64,000 nt of DNA from Betaproteobacteria bacterium (GCA_021298815.1 JAJTHE010000060.1:1-64000); one strand, 5' to 3'; shown: positions 24,613-34,718, counted from the first letter of the stretch. Translations and numbers: made by a program. Notes: generated from the sequence alone by a model not told the origin.

Positions 24613-27054
24613 ATGAGCAGCGTTCTCGAAGCCAGGCCCGCGGCTCAGGGTGCGCGTGGCAGCGCCGGGGGCGACGTCCTCGCCGACCGGCTGCGTTTCT
24701 CGCAGGGGCTGCAGGCGGTCACCAACAAGATCCATGCGACGGCCGAACTCGACGAGATCATGCTCGAGCTGTCGCAGGAGATCTGCATGCTGTTCGAGGC
24801 CGACCGGCTGACCATCTACGTCACCACCGAGGACGGCAACTCGATCGTCTCCAAGGTGAAGACGGGCCTGAATTCATTCAAGGACCTGAAGCTGCCGATC
24901 AACGAGCAGAGCATCGCCGGCTTCGTCGCCAGCACGCGCCGCGTGGTGAACATCGACGACGTCTACAACGACGACGAGCTGAAGCGCTACGGCCCGCAGC
25001 TGCACTTCCTGAAGGAAGTCGACAAGCGCACCGGCTATCGTACCCGGCAGATGCTGGTGGTGCCGGTCTGCGAGTCGTTGAAGCCCGGCCAGCAGGCGGC
25101 GGCAAGCCCGGCCAAGCCGGCGCTGGTCGGCGTGATCCAGATCATCAACTCGAAGGCCGGCCAGGCGTTCTCCCAGACCGCCGAGGACGGCGCCCGGCAA
25201 CTCGCCGAGACGCTCGCGATCGCGCTGCTGCAGCGCCAGAAGCAGCCCGCGTTCAAGGTCCGGGGCAAGTACGACCAGCTGGTCGCCGGTGCCGTGCTGT
25301 CAGCCGACGAGATGGAACTCGCGCTGCGCTCGTCGCGCCGCAAGAACATCGACATCGAGGACGTGCTGCTCGACGAGTTCCAGGTGAAGGTGCCGCTGCT
25401 CGGCGACTCCCTGGCCCAGTTCTTCCAGTGCCCCTACGAACCGTTCCGCGCCGACCGGCTGAAGCCGCTCGACCTGCTGAAGAACATCCGGCGCGAATTC
25501 GCGGCCGAGAGCGGCTGGCTGCCGCTGGAGGAGGGCAAGGACGGGCTGCTCGTGCTGTGCACCGACCCCGAGAAGGTGCGCGGTTCGCGCCAAGTGGCAA
25601 ACGTCTTCCCCAAGGTGAAGGTCGATTACCGGGTCACGACCAAGCGCGAGTTCACCGCGACGATGAACCAGCTGTTCGGGGCCGGCGGATCGGAGATGTC
25701 GACCGACACGACGTCGGTCGGCGACCTGCTGTCCGAACTGGGCGAGGACGCCGAGGAGGACGGTTCCGCGTCGGCGGAGCTCTCGGCGGCGTCCGAGAAC
25801 GAGGTCGTGCGCCTGGTCAACAAGATCATCGTCGATGCCTACCACCAGGGCGCCTCGGACATCCACGTGGAACCGGGCCCGGGCAAGCAGAAGACGCTGG
25901 TGCGCTTCCGCAAGGACGGCTCGCTGCAGCACTATATCGAGGTGCCGTCGAGCTACCGGCAGGCGATCGCCGCGCGCCTTAAGATCATGTGCGACCTCGA
26001 CATCTCCGAGAAGCGCAAGCCACAGGACGGCAAGATCAAGTTCAAGAAGTTCGGGCCGCTCGACATCGAGTTGCGGGTGGCGACCATCCCCAGCCAGGGC
26101 GGCGTCGAGGATATCGTGATGCGAATCCTGGCCGCCGGCGAGCCGATCCCGCTCGACAAGCTGGGCGTGTCCGACCACAACCTGGCGCTGCTCAAGGGCA
26201 CGATCACCAAGCCCTACGGGCTGTTTTTCGTGTGCGGCCCGACCGGCTCGGGCAAGACCACGTCGCTGCACTCGGTGCTCGGCTACATCAACACGCCCGA
26301 GACCAAGATCTGGACCGCCGAGGATCCGGTCGAGATCACGCAGCGCGGGCTGCGCCAGGTACAGATGAACCCGAAGGCGGGGCTTACCTTCGCCACCGCG
26401 ATGAAGGCCTTCCTGCGCGCCGACCCGGACGTGATCATGGTCGGCGAGATGCGCGACAAGGAGACCGTCGCCATTGGCATCGAGGCCTCGCTCACCGGCC
26501 ATCTGGTGTTTGCCACGCTGCACACGAACAGTGCGCCCGAGTCGATCACCCGCCTGCTCGACATGGGCATGGACCCGTTCAACTTCGCCGATGCGCTGCT
26601 CGGCATCCTTGCCCAGCGGCTGGCCAAGCGGCTGTGCTCGAAATGCAAGAAGTCGCATGTCGCGACCGAGGACGAACTGCGCCTGCTGCTGGACGAGTAC
26701 GTGCAGGAACTGAAGCAGACCGAGACCTGGAAGAAGGACCCGGAGGCGACTCGCGAACAGGTCCGGCAGGCCTGGCTCAAGCAGTTCGGCAATCCGAAGG
26801 GCGAGGTCACCCTGTACAGCAAGGTCGGCTGCGACACCTGCGGCGGCACCGGCTACAAGGGCCGCACCGGGCTGCACGAACTGCTGATCGGCACCGACCG
26901 GCTGAAGAAGGCGATCCAGGAACATGCCCGGGTGGCGGACCTGTTCGCGATCGCACTCGACGAAGGCATGCGCACGCTGAAGATGGACGGCATCGAGAAG
27001 GTGCTGCTGGGCATCACGGACATCCAGCAGGTCCGCGCGGTCTGCATCAAGTAG
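24613..27054 (+). CDS. GAF-domain GspE/PilB-type secretion/pilus ATPase
   Basis: This 813-residue protein carries a GAF sensory domain (about 30-205) ahead of a type II/IV secretion ATPase. The MshEN/GspE-N-like domain occupies about 235-360. The ATPase part (about 390-813) has Walker A GPTGSGKTTSLHS at about 543, the Asp box, Walker B-type DPDVIMVGEMRDKETV, and the His box TGHLVFATLHTN. A tetracysteine zinc site is seen as CSKC (near 676) and CDTCGGTG (near 740). Ordinary PilB lacks a GAF domain, so this may be a signal-gated pilus extension motor. Cyclase and phosphodiesterase genes lie just upstream; pilin genes follow. Confidence 0.93.
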   Translation: MSSVLEARPAAQGARGSAGGDVLADRLRFSQGLQAVTNKIHATAELDEIMLELSQEICMLFEADRLTIYVTTEDGNSIVSKVKTGLNSFKDLKLPINEQSIAGFVASTRRVVNIDDVYNDDELKRYGPQLHFLKEVDKRTGYRTRQMLVVPVCESLKPGQQAAASPAKPALVGVIQIINSKAGQAFSQTAEDGARQLAETLAIALLQRQKQPAFKVRGKYDQLVAGAVLSADEMELALRSSRRKNIDIEDVLLDEFQVKVPLLGDSLAQFFQCPYEPFRADRLKPLDLLKNIRREFAAESGWLPLEEGKDGLLVLCTDPEKVRGSRQVANVFPKVKVDYRVTTKREFTATMNQLFGAGGSEMSTDTTSVGDLLSELGEDAEEDGSASAELSAASENEVVRLVNKIIVDAYHQGASDIHVEPGPGKQKTLVRFRKDGSLQHYIEVPSSYRQAIAARLKIMCDLDISEKRKPQDGKIKFKKFGPLDIELRVATIPSQGGVEDIVMRILAAGEPIPLDKLGVSDHNLALLKGTITKPYGLFFVCGPTGSGKTTSLHSVLGYINTPETKIWTAEDPVEITQRGLRQVQMNPKAGLTFATAMKAFLRADPDVIMVGEMRDKETVAIGIEASLTGHLVFATLHTNSAPESITRLLDMGMDPFNFADALLGILAQRLAKRLCSKCKKSHVATEDELRLLLDEYVQELKQTETWKKDPEATREQVRQAWLKQFGNPKGEVTLYSKVGCDTCGGTGYKGRTGLHELLIGTDRLKKAIQEHARVADLFAIALDEGMRTLKMDGIEKVLLGITDIQQVRAVCIK

Positions 27055-27067
27055 GCGGGGGCCGGCC

Positions 27068-28702
27068 ATGGACCAACACGGCGCGGACGACATGCTGGCC
27101 CGCCTCGAGTACCTGAACGAGGTCGGCGCCGCGCTGTCGCGCGAAAAGGACATCGACCGCCTGCTCGAGTCCATCCTGGTGGCCGCGAAGAAAATCGCGC
27201 ATGCCGATGGCGGCACGCTCTACCGGGTGAGCGACGACCGCCAGGCGCTGCGCTTCGAGATCATCCGCACCGACTCGCTCGGCATCGCGATGGGTGGCAG
27301 CACCGGGCGCAAGGTGCCGTTCCCGCCGATCCCGCTGTTCGAGGCGGGCGGCATGCCGAACGTGCACAACGTCGCCGCCTGCGCGGCGAACCAGGACCGC
27401 ACGGTCAACATCGAGGATGCCTACGCCGAGGAGGGGTTCGACTTCTCGGGCACGCGCAGGTTCGACACCCAGACCGGCTATCGGTCGCAGTCGTTCCTGA
27501 CCGTGCCGATGAAGAACCACGAAGACGAGATCATCGGCGTGCTGCAGCTGATCAACGCACAGGATGCCGCGGGTGCGGTACGCCCGTTCACCGGCACCGA
27601 CCAGCGCCTGGCCGAGTCGCTCGCGTCCCAGGCCGCGGTGGTGCTGACCAACCGTCTGCTGATCTCCCACCTCGAGAACCTGTTCGAGTCGTTCATCAAC
27701 CTGATCAACTCGGCGATCGACGACAAGTCGCCCTATACCGGCGGCCATTGCGAGCGCGTGCCGGTGCTGACGATGATGCTCGCCGATGCCGCCTGCGACA
27801 CCATGGAGGGACCGCTGGCCGGCTTTTCCATGACCGAGGCGCAGCGCTACGAACTGAAGATCGCCGGCCTGCTGCACGACTGCGGCAAGGTCACCACGCC
27901 GGTGCACGTGGTAGACAAGGCCACCAAGCTCGAGACCATCTTCGACCGCATCCACCTGCTCGACACCCGCTTCGAGGTCGCGCGGCGCGACGTCGAGGTC
28001 GACCTGCTGCGCGAGCGCATCGCCGCCATGCAGGCCGGCGAACGCGCCAACCTGGTCGAGATGGATGCCGAGCTCAAGCGCCGGATGCGCGAACTGAACG
28101 ACGACCGCGATTTCCTGCGCAAGGCCAACATCGGCGGCGAGGCGATGAGCGTCGAAGACCAGCATCGGGTGCGCGACATCGCCGAGCGCTGGCCGCGTGT
28201 GGACGAGGACGGCTTCGAGACGCCGTTCCTCACCGCCGACGAGATCGCCAACCTGACCATCGCGCGCGGCACGCTGACCGCCGAAGAGCGCAAGGTCATC
28301 AACCACCATATCGACGTCACCATCCAGATGCTCGAGGCGCTGCCCTGGCCGAAGCACCTGAGCAACGTGCCCGAGTTCGCCGGTGGCCACCACGAACGGA
28401 TGGACGGCAAGGGCTATCCGCGCGGGCTGACCCGGGAACAGATGTCGGTGCAGGCGCGCATGATGGCGATCGCCGACGTGTTCGAGGCCCTGACCGCCAA
28501 GGATCGTCCCTACAAGGCGGGAAAGACGCTGACCGAGGCACTGACCATCCTGGGCAAGATGAAGATCACCGGCCATGTCGACCCCGACCTGTTCGACGTG
28601 TTCGTGCGCCAGAAGGTCTACCTGCGCTACGCCGAGCAGTTCCTCGATCCGGAGCAGATCGACGAAGTCGACCCGGCGTCCATCCCCGGCTTCAGCGGCT
28701 GA
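27068..28702 (+). CDS. GAF and HD-GYP domain protein (probable c-di-GMP phosphodiesterase)
   Basis: This 544-residue cytoplasmic protein has an N-terminal GAF domain (about 20-190) and a C-terminal HD-GYP domain (about 215-520). The HD pair is in LLHDCGKVTTPVHV, and the signature HHERMDGKGYPRGL is complete, so c-di-GMP hydrolysis is expected. A roughly 100-residue insert with charged helices (about 300-400) separates the HD and GYP parts. It begins 13 bases after the ATPase gene, which also has a GAF domain, suggesting that the two sense the same cue and that c-di-GMP level is tied to pilus activity. Confidence 0.92.
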   Translation: MDQHGADDMLARLEYLNEVGAALSREKDIDRLLESILVAAKKIAHADGGTLYRVSDDRQALRFEIIRTDSLGIAMGGSTGRKVPFPPIPLFEAGGMPNVHNVAACAANQDRTVNIEDAYAEEGFDFSGTRRFDTQTGYRSQSFLTVPMKNHEDEIIGVLQLINAQDAAGAVRPFTGTDQRLAESLASQAAVVLTNRLLISHLENLFESFINLINSAIDDKSPYTGGHCERVPVLTMMLADAACDTMEGPLAGFSMTEAQRYELKIAGLLHDCGKVTTPVHVVDKATKLETIFDRIHLLDTRFEVARRDVEVDLLRERIAAMQAGERANLVEMDAELKRRMRELNDDRDFLRKANIGGEAMSVEDQHRVRDIAERWPRVDEDGFETPFLTADEIANLTIARGTLTAEERKVINHHIDVTIQMLEALPWPKHLSNVPEFAGGHHERMDGKGYPRGLTREQMSVQARMMAIADVFEALTAKDRPYKAGKTLTEALTILGKMKITGHVDPDLFDVFVRQKVYLRYAEQFLDPEQIDEVDPASIPGFSG

Positions 28703-28828
28703 GCCTGCGGGGTCGGTTGCCAATTTTCGTCACTTGTTGACGTAACGGCGCCCGGCAGTCCTGCCCCCGCGTTCGGGGAGCGGCGAAAAAAACATTGTGG
28801 ATCAATGTTTTGAAAAATGCGCCCGCGC

Positions 28829-28844
28829 TGGCATACCGCTTGCA
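28829..28844 (+). promoter_or_regulatory. Sigma-54 promoter of the first pilin gene
   Basis: TGGCATACCGCTTGCA has the -24 GG and -12 GC elements at the correct 11-base spacing (consensus TGGCAC-N5-TTGCA). Transcription would start near 28855, giving a 62-base leader. RpoN control of pilA, through PilR-type activators, is well known in Pseudomonas and relatives. Confidence 0.85.
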
Positions 28845-28916
28845 CTTCAGGAAGTCGTGAAGCGTCCTCCGCTTCCGGCTCACCCCCCACCCCCCGTCTT
28901 TCCCCAGGAGAAGTCA

Positions 28917-29387
28917 ATGAAACAGGTACAGAAGGGCTTTACGCTGATCGAACTGATGATCGTGGTTGCGATCATCGGTATTCTTGCCGCCATCGCGATC
29001 CCGCAGTATCAGGATTACGTGACGCGCGCGCGCTGGCAGGACATGATCACCCAGATGTCCGCGATCAAGACCGCGACCTCGGAGTGCATCCAGCGCAACG
29101 CCGGCAACCCGACGGAATGCGATACGGACGCGGATATCGGCGCCACGTTGGGTACGTCGATCGGCACCGCGCCCAACAACGCGACCCTCGCACGTGGCAC
29201 GTTCACGGCCGGCACGAACGGCACGGGCGGTGAGGCGGTATACCAACTGACCGGTGGTAGCGGCCTGAGCAGCTGCGTCATCACCATGCGCGGCGTCGTC
29301 GGTGCGAATTCAGTCGGCTGGTCCTACGGGACGTCCGGCCCGGCCGGCTGCACCCGCTCGCGCACCGGCTACGACCTGGGTACCTAA
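28917..29387 (+). CDS. pilA: Type IV pilin (PilA-like major pilin)
   Basis: This 156-residue type IVa prepilin has a short basic leader ending in Gly (MKQVQKG), cleaved before Phe, followed by the standard hydrophobic N-terminal helix [20 protein letters not shown] with Glu5. Four Cys residues occur in the mature globular part, including C-terminal ones near SSCVITM and [10 protein letters not shown] that would form the D-region disulfide. It has a sigma-54 promoter, an AGGAG ribosome site and its own strong terminator, as expected for an abundant pilin. A frameshifted paralogue follows. Confidence 0.96.
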   Translation: MKQVQKGFTLIELMIVVAIIGILAAIAIPQYQDYVTRARWQDMITQMSAIKTATSECIQRNAGNPTECDTDADIGATLGTSIGTAPNNATLARGTFTAGTNGTGGEAVYQLTGGSGLSSCVITMRGVVGANSVGWSYGTSGPAGCTRSRTGYDLGT

Positions 29388-29410
29388 TCATCCCGGTTGC
29401 AGTCGTGAAA

Positions 29411-29441
29411 CCGGCCCGCCGTCGCGGGCCGGTTTTTTTTT
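29411..29441 (+). terminator. Rho-independent terminator of pilA
   Basis: CCGGCCCGC (29411-29419) pairs with GCGGGCCGG (29424-29432) around a CGTC loop and is followed by nine T residues. The flanking GTGAAA and TTTCAC extend the stem across the T run. Confidence 0.95.
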
Positions 29442-29509
29442 GGTTTCACCGCGGTGGCGGAACCTCGCCAGCAGGCAGTAAAGTTCTCACTTGCCAAGGG
29501 AGCTGAACG

Positions 29510-29976
29510 ATGATGAGGGCGCGAAGGGGCTTCACGCTGATCGAATTGATGATCGTCGTCGCGATCATCGGCATCCTCGCCGCGATCGCGATCCCGCAGT
29601 ACCAGAACTACGTGACGCGGGCGCGCTGGCAGGACGTGATCGTCCAGATGAACCAGATCAAGCTCGTCACCGCTTCTTGCCTGCAGGAACGCGCCGGAGA
29701 TGCGACCGAGTGCGACACCGACCTCGAGCTCGGCATTGCAGTCCCACCTCGATTCGGCACCAGTACCGTTTTCGCCGATGTCACCCGCGGTGCATTCACC
29801 GCCGGTACGAACGGCTTGGGCGGGGAGGCGGTCTACGTGTTGACCGGCATGCGCCGCCTGGAGGCTGCATCGTCACGATGCGCGGAACGGTCGGCGCCAA
29901 TGCGGTCGGCTGGTCGTTCGGTACGTCCGGCGCCGACTGCATACGCGCACGCACCGGCTTTGCGCTGGGCACATGA
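29510..29976 (+). pseudogene. Second type IV pilin gene, frameshifted
   Basis: A pilin paralogue begins MMRARRG / [20 protein letters not shown] and runs parallel to the first pilin up to [10 protein letters not shown] (about base 29849). From there the original frame continues with Arg-rich nonsense to 30028. The other frame, from about 29854 to the TGA at 29976, reads [18 protein letters not shown] and ends TGFALGT, matching the end of the first pilin (TGYDLGT). One base seems lost near 29850-29856. It could be a true pseudogene, a phase-variable or recoded gene, or a sequencing error in a GC run. A good ribosome site (AAGGGAG) precedes the ATG. Confidence 0.85.
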
Positions 29977-30024
29977 TGCCCCGGGTGCGATGAGGGTGCC
30001 CGGCCGCAGCGCTGCGCCATTGCG

Positions 30025-31623
30025 ATGATCGCCCGCTGGAGTGCGCTGCACGCGGCGGTGGCGATCGTGCTGCTGCATGTCGCGGTTTCGCCAGGCTTCC
30101 GCGCATTCGGTCTCTACCACTGGCATGATTCGCAGCGTTGCCTGCAACTGGTTGCGCTGTCCGTTGTCTGCCTCCTCCTGGCTGCGTCGGGCGATGCGCG
30201 ATCCGCGGTGGCAGACGCCACACGGCGCTGCCTTCCAGGACGCATCGCCTGGCTGGCTGCTGCCGCTGGCTGCTTCGCCGTGCTGGCGGTTGCCCAGGCG
30301 GCTGCACCCCGCTTCGCAGCACTCGAGCTCGCGCTGCTCGGCACGCTCTGTCTGTGCGGCCTGTGCGTTGCAGCGGCCCGCCTGCGAGGCGGCGACCCGG
30401 TCGATGCGGTCCTCCTGTCCGGGATCGTCCTGACCGCGGCCGTGCTGGCCTTGCCGTTCCTGGTCGCCTGGCTCGCCGCGATGACCAGCGGCCTCGGGTT
30501 GCGGCCGGCGCTGCTCTACCAGTCGGGATTCTCCAACGTCCGCTTCCTCGGCCAGTTCCACACGCTGGCCATGCCGCTGCTCGCCTGTGCCCTGCTGCTG
30601 CCGGGTCTGCGCAGGGGCTACCGCTGGCTGCTGTTCGCCCTGCTGACGGTGACCTGGGTGATGGCGATCGGTACCGCGACACGCGCCACCTGGCTGGCAT
30701 GGTCGATCGGCATGCTGGTGGTGCTGCCTTTCGCCGGCCGGGTCATCCTGCCACTGCTCAAGGTGCAGGCGGCCGCCGTCGCCGCCGGGATGGCACTGTC
30801 ATGGCTGCTGCTGGAGTTCCTGCCGCGCTTCGCGGTCGGCGGGTTGCAAAACGCCTCGGGCCTCGCTTCGGTGATCGGCCGGTTCAGCGACCCCCTGGCA
30901 CTGAGCATGAGGGACATCATCTGGATGCGCGCGGTCGAGGTCATCGCGGCGCATCCCTGGTCCGGGCTGGGGCCGATGATGCTCGCGCTGGATCACAACA
31001 GGATCGCCACGCATCCGCATAACGCCCTGCTGCAACTGGCTGCGGAGTGGGGCATCCCGATGACGGGCCTGGTGGTGCTCGTCGGCGCGTGCCTCGCCTG
31101 GCGCCTGCTGCTCGCGCTGCGCGTGACCTGCAAGCCGGCCGGTCTGCCACCGGCCGCGCCGTCACCCGGGCAGGCCCGCAGGGCGTTGCTCGCCTGTGCC
31201 CTGTGCTGCTCGGCGGCAGGCGCAGTCGTGCATTCGATGGTGGACGGCCTGCTCGTGATGCCGCATGCGCAGATGGCCTGCGCGCTCGTGGCGGGATGGA
31301 CGGTCGGCCTGCTGTTCAGCCAGGCGCCGCCTGCGCCAGCGGGATCCATCCTGCCACCGAACGGGTCTGAGGCCCCGACGGAGCCCGCGCCGGTGCCCGC
31401 ATGGATCACCCAGGCAGCGCTCGCAGGATGGTCCCTGTTCGCACTCTGTGCCTTCGTGATCGGCGCATTGCCGGAAGCGTTCGACCTGGACGCGCGCGAG
31501 CATGCCTACTTCGACAAGTACATGGGTGACGAGACGCGCAAGCCGCGCCTCTGGTCGCAGGGCTGGTTGTTCGAGGACGTGCCGGCTGAACTCCCGCTCG
31601 AGCGGCGACCCGTGCCACGCTGA
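30025..31623 (+). CDS. Wzy/O-antigen-ligase-like membrane protein, probable pilin oligosaccharyltransferase (PglL/TfpO type)
   Basis: This 532-residue integral membrane protein has about ten transmembrane helices. The Wzy_C region shows TRATWLAW, then [20 protein letters not shown] (near 295-315) and the conserved large-loop motif [15 protein letters not shown] near 330. Such proteins move a lipid-linked glycan onto lipid A core (WaaL) or pilin (PglL, TfpO). Its position directly after two pilin genes favours pilin O-glycosylation, as for tfpO after pilA in Pseudomonas. The ATG at 30025 lies just inside the misread tail of the frameshifted pilin. It converges on soxZ. Confidence 0.82.
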   Translation: MIARWSALHAAVAIVLLHVAVSPGFRAFGLYHWHDSQRCLQLVALSVVCLLLAASGDARSAVADATRRCLPGRIAWLAAAAGCFAVLAVAQAAAPRFAALELALLGTLCLCGLCVAAARLRGGDPVDAVLLSGIVLTAAVLALPFLVAWLAAMTSGLGLRPALLYQSGFSNVRFLGQFHTLAMPLLACALLLPGLRRGYRWLLFALLTVTWVMAIGTATRATWLAWSIGMLVVLPFAGRVILPLLKVQAAAVAAGMALSWLLLEFLPRFAVGGLQNASGLASVIGRFSDPLALSMRDIIWMRAVEVIAAHPWSGLGPMMLALDHNRIATHPHNALLQLAAEWGIPMTGLVVLVGACLAWRLLLALRVTCKPAGLPPAAPSPGQARRALLACALCCSAAGAVVHSMVDGLLVMPHAQMACALVAGWTVGLLFSQAPPAPAGSILPPNGSEAPTEPAPVPAWITQAALAGWSLFALCAFVIGALPEAFDLDAREHAYFDKYMGDETRKPRLWSQGWLFEDVPAELPLERRPVPR

Positions 31624-31650
31624 TCGCGGCAGGGTACGGCCGTGCCGGCT

Positions 31651-31968
31651 TCAGGCCGCCACGACAGTCTCGACACTCTCCCGCGCGCCACGGTTGTCGA
31701 CCCAGGCCAGCGCCACCTTGTCCCCGGGCTTCGCGCCGCGCACCCGGATGCCGAGGAACGGATCGCGTGCGATGGCCTGGCTCCACTGGGCATCGAGCAC
31801 GATGCGTCCGTTGTGCGTGACCTGCACGCGCTGGATGAAATGCAGCGGCACCAGCTGGTTCTTCGCATCGCGCCGGTTGCCGGTTTCCATCGGATGCATG
31901 ACCAGCGCACGGATGTCGGCGACGTCCTGCCGCATGCGCGCGGTGATGCGGGTGCTGGCTTCGGCCAT
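31651..31968 (-). CDS. soxZ: Sulfur-oxidation carrier subunit SoxZ
   Basis: This 105-residue immunoglobulin-like protein pairs with SoxY to form the SoxYZ carrier that holds sulfur intermediates during thiosulfate oxidation in the periplasm. Family markers include VMHPMETGNRRDA near the N-terminus, HFIQRVQV, and the ending PGDKVALAWVDNRGARESVE. The ATG at 31968 is preferred over an upstream in-frame start because it matches the usual short SoxZ N-terminus (MAEASTRI). It follows soxY by 26 bases. No soxXA, soxB or soxCD is in the window. Confidence 0.94.
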   Translation of the reverse strand: MAEASTRITARMRQDVADIRALVMHPMETGNRRDAKNQLVPLHFIQRVQVTHNGRIVLDAQWSQAIARDPFLGIRVRGAKPGDKVALAWVDNRGARESVETVVAA

Positions 31969-31994
31969 CGGATCGTTCCTTCGTCTGGCGGCGG

Positions 31995-32467
31995 TCAGCC
32001 GCAACCGCCGATGGTGGTCTTAACGTCGCGGCTGGTGGCGTACAGCCGGCCACCGGCATTGACGATCACGCGCACGGTGCCCGACTCGGCGACCTTGATC
32101 AGCGTCGACACGTACGGCTCGGTGCCTTCGCCGAAGGTGAAGGTGGCCGCCAGCGGGTAGGGGTTGCGGTCGGTGACGATCGACAGCGCACGCGTGTCCG
32201 GGATGCGGCTGGTGACCTCGATGCGGGTGCGTGCGCCGTTCTCGATCACGTCCTGGATCTCGATCAGGATGTCCTTGCTCGAAGCCGGCGTGCCGGCGCC
32301 GAGCTGGCGGATCGCCTCGGCGGCGGTCTTCGCCTCGAAGCCGGCCTTGTTCCAGTCGGCGGCCGACAGTGCGGACGGCAGCGCGGACGGCTGCGCGAAC
32401 GCCAGGCGCAGGGCCGGCGCAGCCAGCACGAAGGCGGCCGAGCCTCCCTGCAGCAGCAGGCGGCGCT

Positions 32468-32471
<4 letters not shown>
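31995..32471 (-). CDS. soxY: Sulfur-oxidation carrier subunit SoxY
   Basis: This 158-residue periplasmic carrier holds the sulfur substrate on a Cys in a flexible C-terminal arm. A twin-Arg-like leader ([20 protein letters not shown]) suggests Tat export, as for other SoxY. The C-terminus is TTIGGCG with the carrier Cys as the penultimate residue; most SoxY end GGCGG, so this arm is one Gly short. The start codon overlaps the moaC stop (ATGA). SoxYZ without the rest of Sox may serve another sulfur pathway, or the partners may lie elsewhere. Confidence 0.93.
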
Positions 32472-33010
<539 letters not shown>

Positions 33011-33156
33011 GGGAGGCCTGGGGCGGGAAGGCGGGAGGGTGGGAGGGGACAGACTAACGGCCGGATAACCCCCGGACGAACATTGAATTTATGATAACAC
33101 CATGATCCCGCGCCCCTGCCCCCCCGGCCCGCCCGCCCACGCCACGCTTCGGGCGC

Positions 33157-34581
33157 GTGCTCAGGGCCTGCGCGCTGGCGGTCGCGGTCTGCGTGCCGCT
33201 GGCCGGTGCGAGCGACCTGCCGGACCTGGGCGACGTGTCGCGCGGCGTGCTGTCGACCGTGCAGGAACGCCAGCTCGGCGTCGAGGTCATGCGCGAAGTG
33301 CGCAACGACCGCAGCTTCATGGACGACGCCGAACTCAATGCATACCTCGCCAACCTCGGCTACCGGCTCGCGTCCAACAGCCCGGACGCGCGGATCGCAT
33401 TCGAGTTCTTCGTGATGAACGATCCCTCGATCAATGCGTTCGCGCTGCCCGGGGGCTTCATCGGCGTGCATACCGGGCTGATGGCCGCGGCGCAGACCGA
33501 GTCCGAGCTGGCCGCGGTGATCGCGCACGAGATCGCGCACGTGACCCAGGGCCATATCGCACGCCTTGTGGCGAACCAGCAGCAGGCCCAGATCGGTTCC
33601 ATCGTCGCGATGGCGCTCGCGCTGCTGGCCGCCCGGTCCAACCCGCAGCTGGCGCAGGGCGCGATCGTCGGTGCCCAGGCGGCGGTGGTGCAGAGCCAGC
33701 TCAACTTCACCCGCGACATGGAGCGCGAAGCCGACCGCGTCGGCCTGTCGATCCTGGAACGTTCCGGCTTCGACGTGCGCGGCATGTCGTCCTTCTTCGA
33801 GCGGCTGCAGCGGGCGACGCGCAGCTTCGAGACCTCGGCGCCGGCCTACCTGCGCACCCATCCGATGACCACCGAGCGCATCGCGGATGCGCTCAACCGC
33901 ATCGATTCGCTGCCCTACCGGCAGGTGCCCGACGACCCCGAGTTCCAGTTCGTCCGCACCCGGCTCATCGCGATGCAGGGTGCGCCGCGCGATGCGGTCG
34001 GCACGTTCGAGGCGGGACTGAAGCAGGGTGCGTTCATCAACGAGGCGGCGCAGCGCTTCGGGCTGGTCCACGCGCTGATGCGCAACCGCGAACTGCCGCG
34101 TGCGATGAAGGAGCTGCGCTCGCTGCGGGCGATCGCGCCGCGCCTGCCGATGATCGATGCGCTCGAGGGCGACCTTCTGGTGGCCTCCGGCAACCTGAAG
34201 GGCGCGGCGGCCTTCTACCAGGCGGCGCTGCTGGAGCACCCGCGCTACCGGGCTCTGGTGTACGACCATGCCGACGTGCTGATCAGGCTCGGCCGGCCGG
34301 CGGAGGCGCTGAAGCTGGCGTCCGAAAGCCTGCAGTATTTCCCGTCCGACCACCGGCTGTACTTCATCCAGGCGCGTGCCTACGCCGAGCTCGGCCGCGC
34401 ACTGTCCCAGGGCCGGGCACAGGCGGAGGCGAACGTGCTCCTGGGCAACCGCGCGCTGGCGATCGAACAGTTGCAGAATGCCCTCAAGGCGGGCGACGGC
34501 GATTTCTTCGAGCTGTCCGCGGCAGAGTCGCGGTTGCGCGAACTGCGCGCCGTGCCGCTGCCACGCAAGGGCAGGGTTTGA
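33157..34581 (+). CDS. M48-family metalloprotease with C-terminal TPR repeats (BepA-like)
   Basis: This 474-residue exported zinc protease has a signal peptide at about 1-19 (LRACALAVAVCVPLAGAS). The M48 domain has the motif HEIAH at residues 124-128 within AAVIAHEIAHVTQGH, and the third ligand region in DMEREADRVGLSIL. A C-terminal helical repeat region (about 290-470) resembles TPRs. This architecture matches BepA/YfgC, a periplasmic protease and chaperone for outer-membrane protein and LPS-transport assembly. The only in-frame start is the GTG at 33157; a TGA sits in this frame at 33103. The 146-base gap to moaC is divergent. Confidence 0.92.
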   Translation: MLRACALAVAVCVPLAGASDLPDLGDVSRGVLSTVQERQLGVEVMREVRNDRSFMDDAELNAYLANLGYRLASNSPDARIAFEFFVMNDPSINAFALPGGFIGVHTGLMAAAQTESELAAVIAHEIAHVTQGHIARLVANQQQAQIGSIVAMALALLAARSNPQLAQGAIVGAQAAVVQSQLNFTRDMEREADRVGLSILERSGFDVRGMSSFFERLQRATRSFETSAPAYLRTHPMTTERIADALNRIDSLPYRQVPDDPEFQFVRTRLIAMQGAPRDAVGTFEAGLKQGAFINEAAQRFGLVHALMRNRELPRAMKELRSLRAIAPRLPMIDALEGDLLVASGNLKGAAAFYQAALLEHPRYRALVYDHADVLIRLGRPAEALKLASESLQYFPSDHRLYFIQARAYAELGRALSQGRAQAEANVLLGNRALAIEQLQNALKAGDGDFFELSAAESRLRELRAVPLPRKGRV

Positions 34582-34718
34582 ACGCGGGGCGGCTGACCGG
34601 CCTGCGCGGCGCGGGCGCAGGCGCCGGGCCAGGGCCGGTCGGCGGGGCCGTGCTTGCACGCCGCGACAGGTTGTTTAGAATCGCGGCATTACAGGCGGGG
34701 CGGAAGGAGGAGGTATCC

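Noticed and set aside
33102-33156. ATG at 33102 as the start of the M48 protease gene
   Set aside because: It is in a different frame from the protease; the protease frame has a TGA at 33103 and its only start codon is the GTG at 33157.
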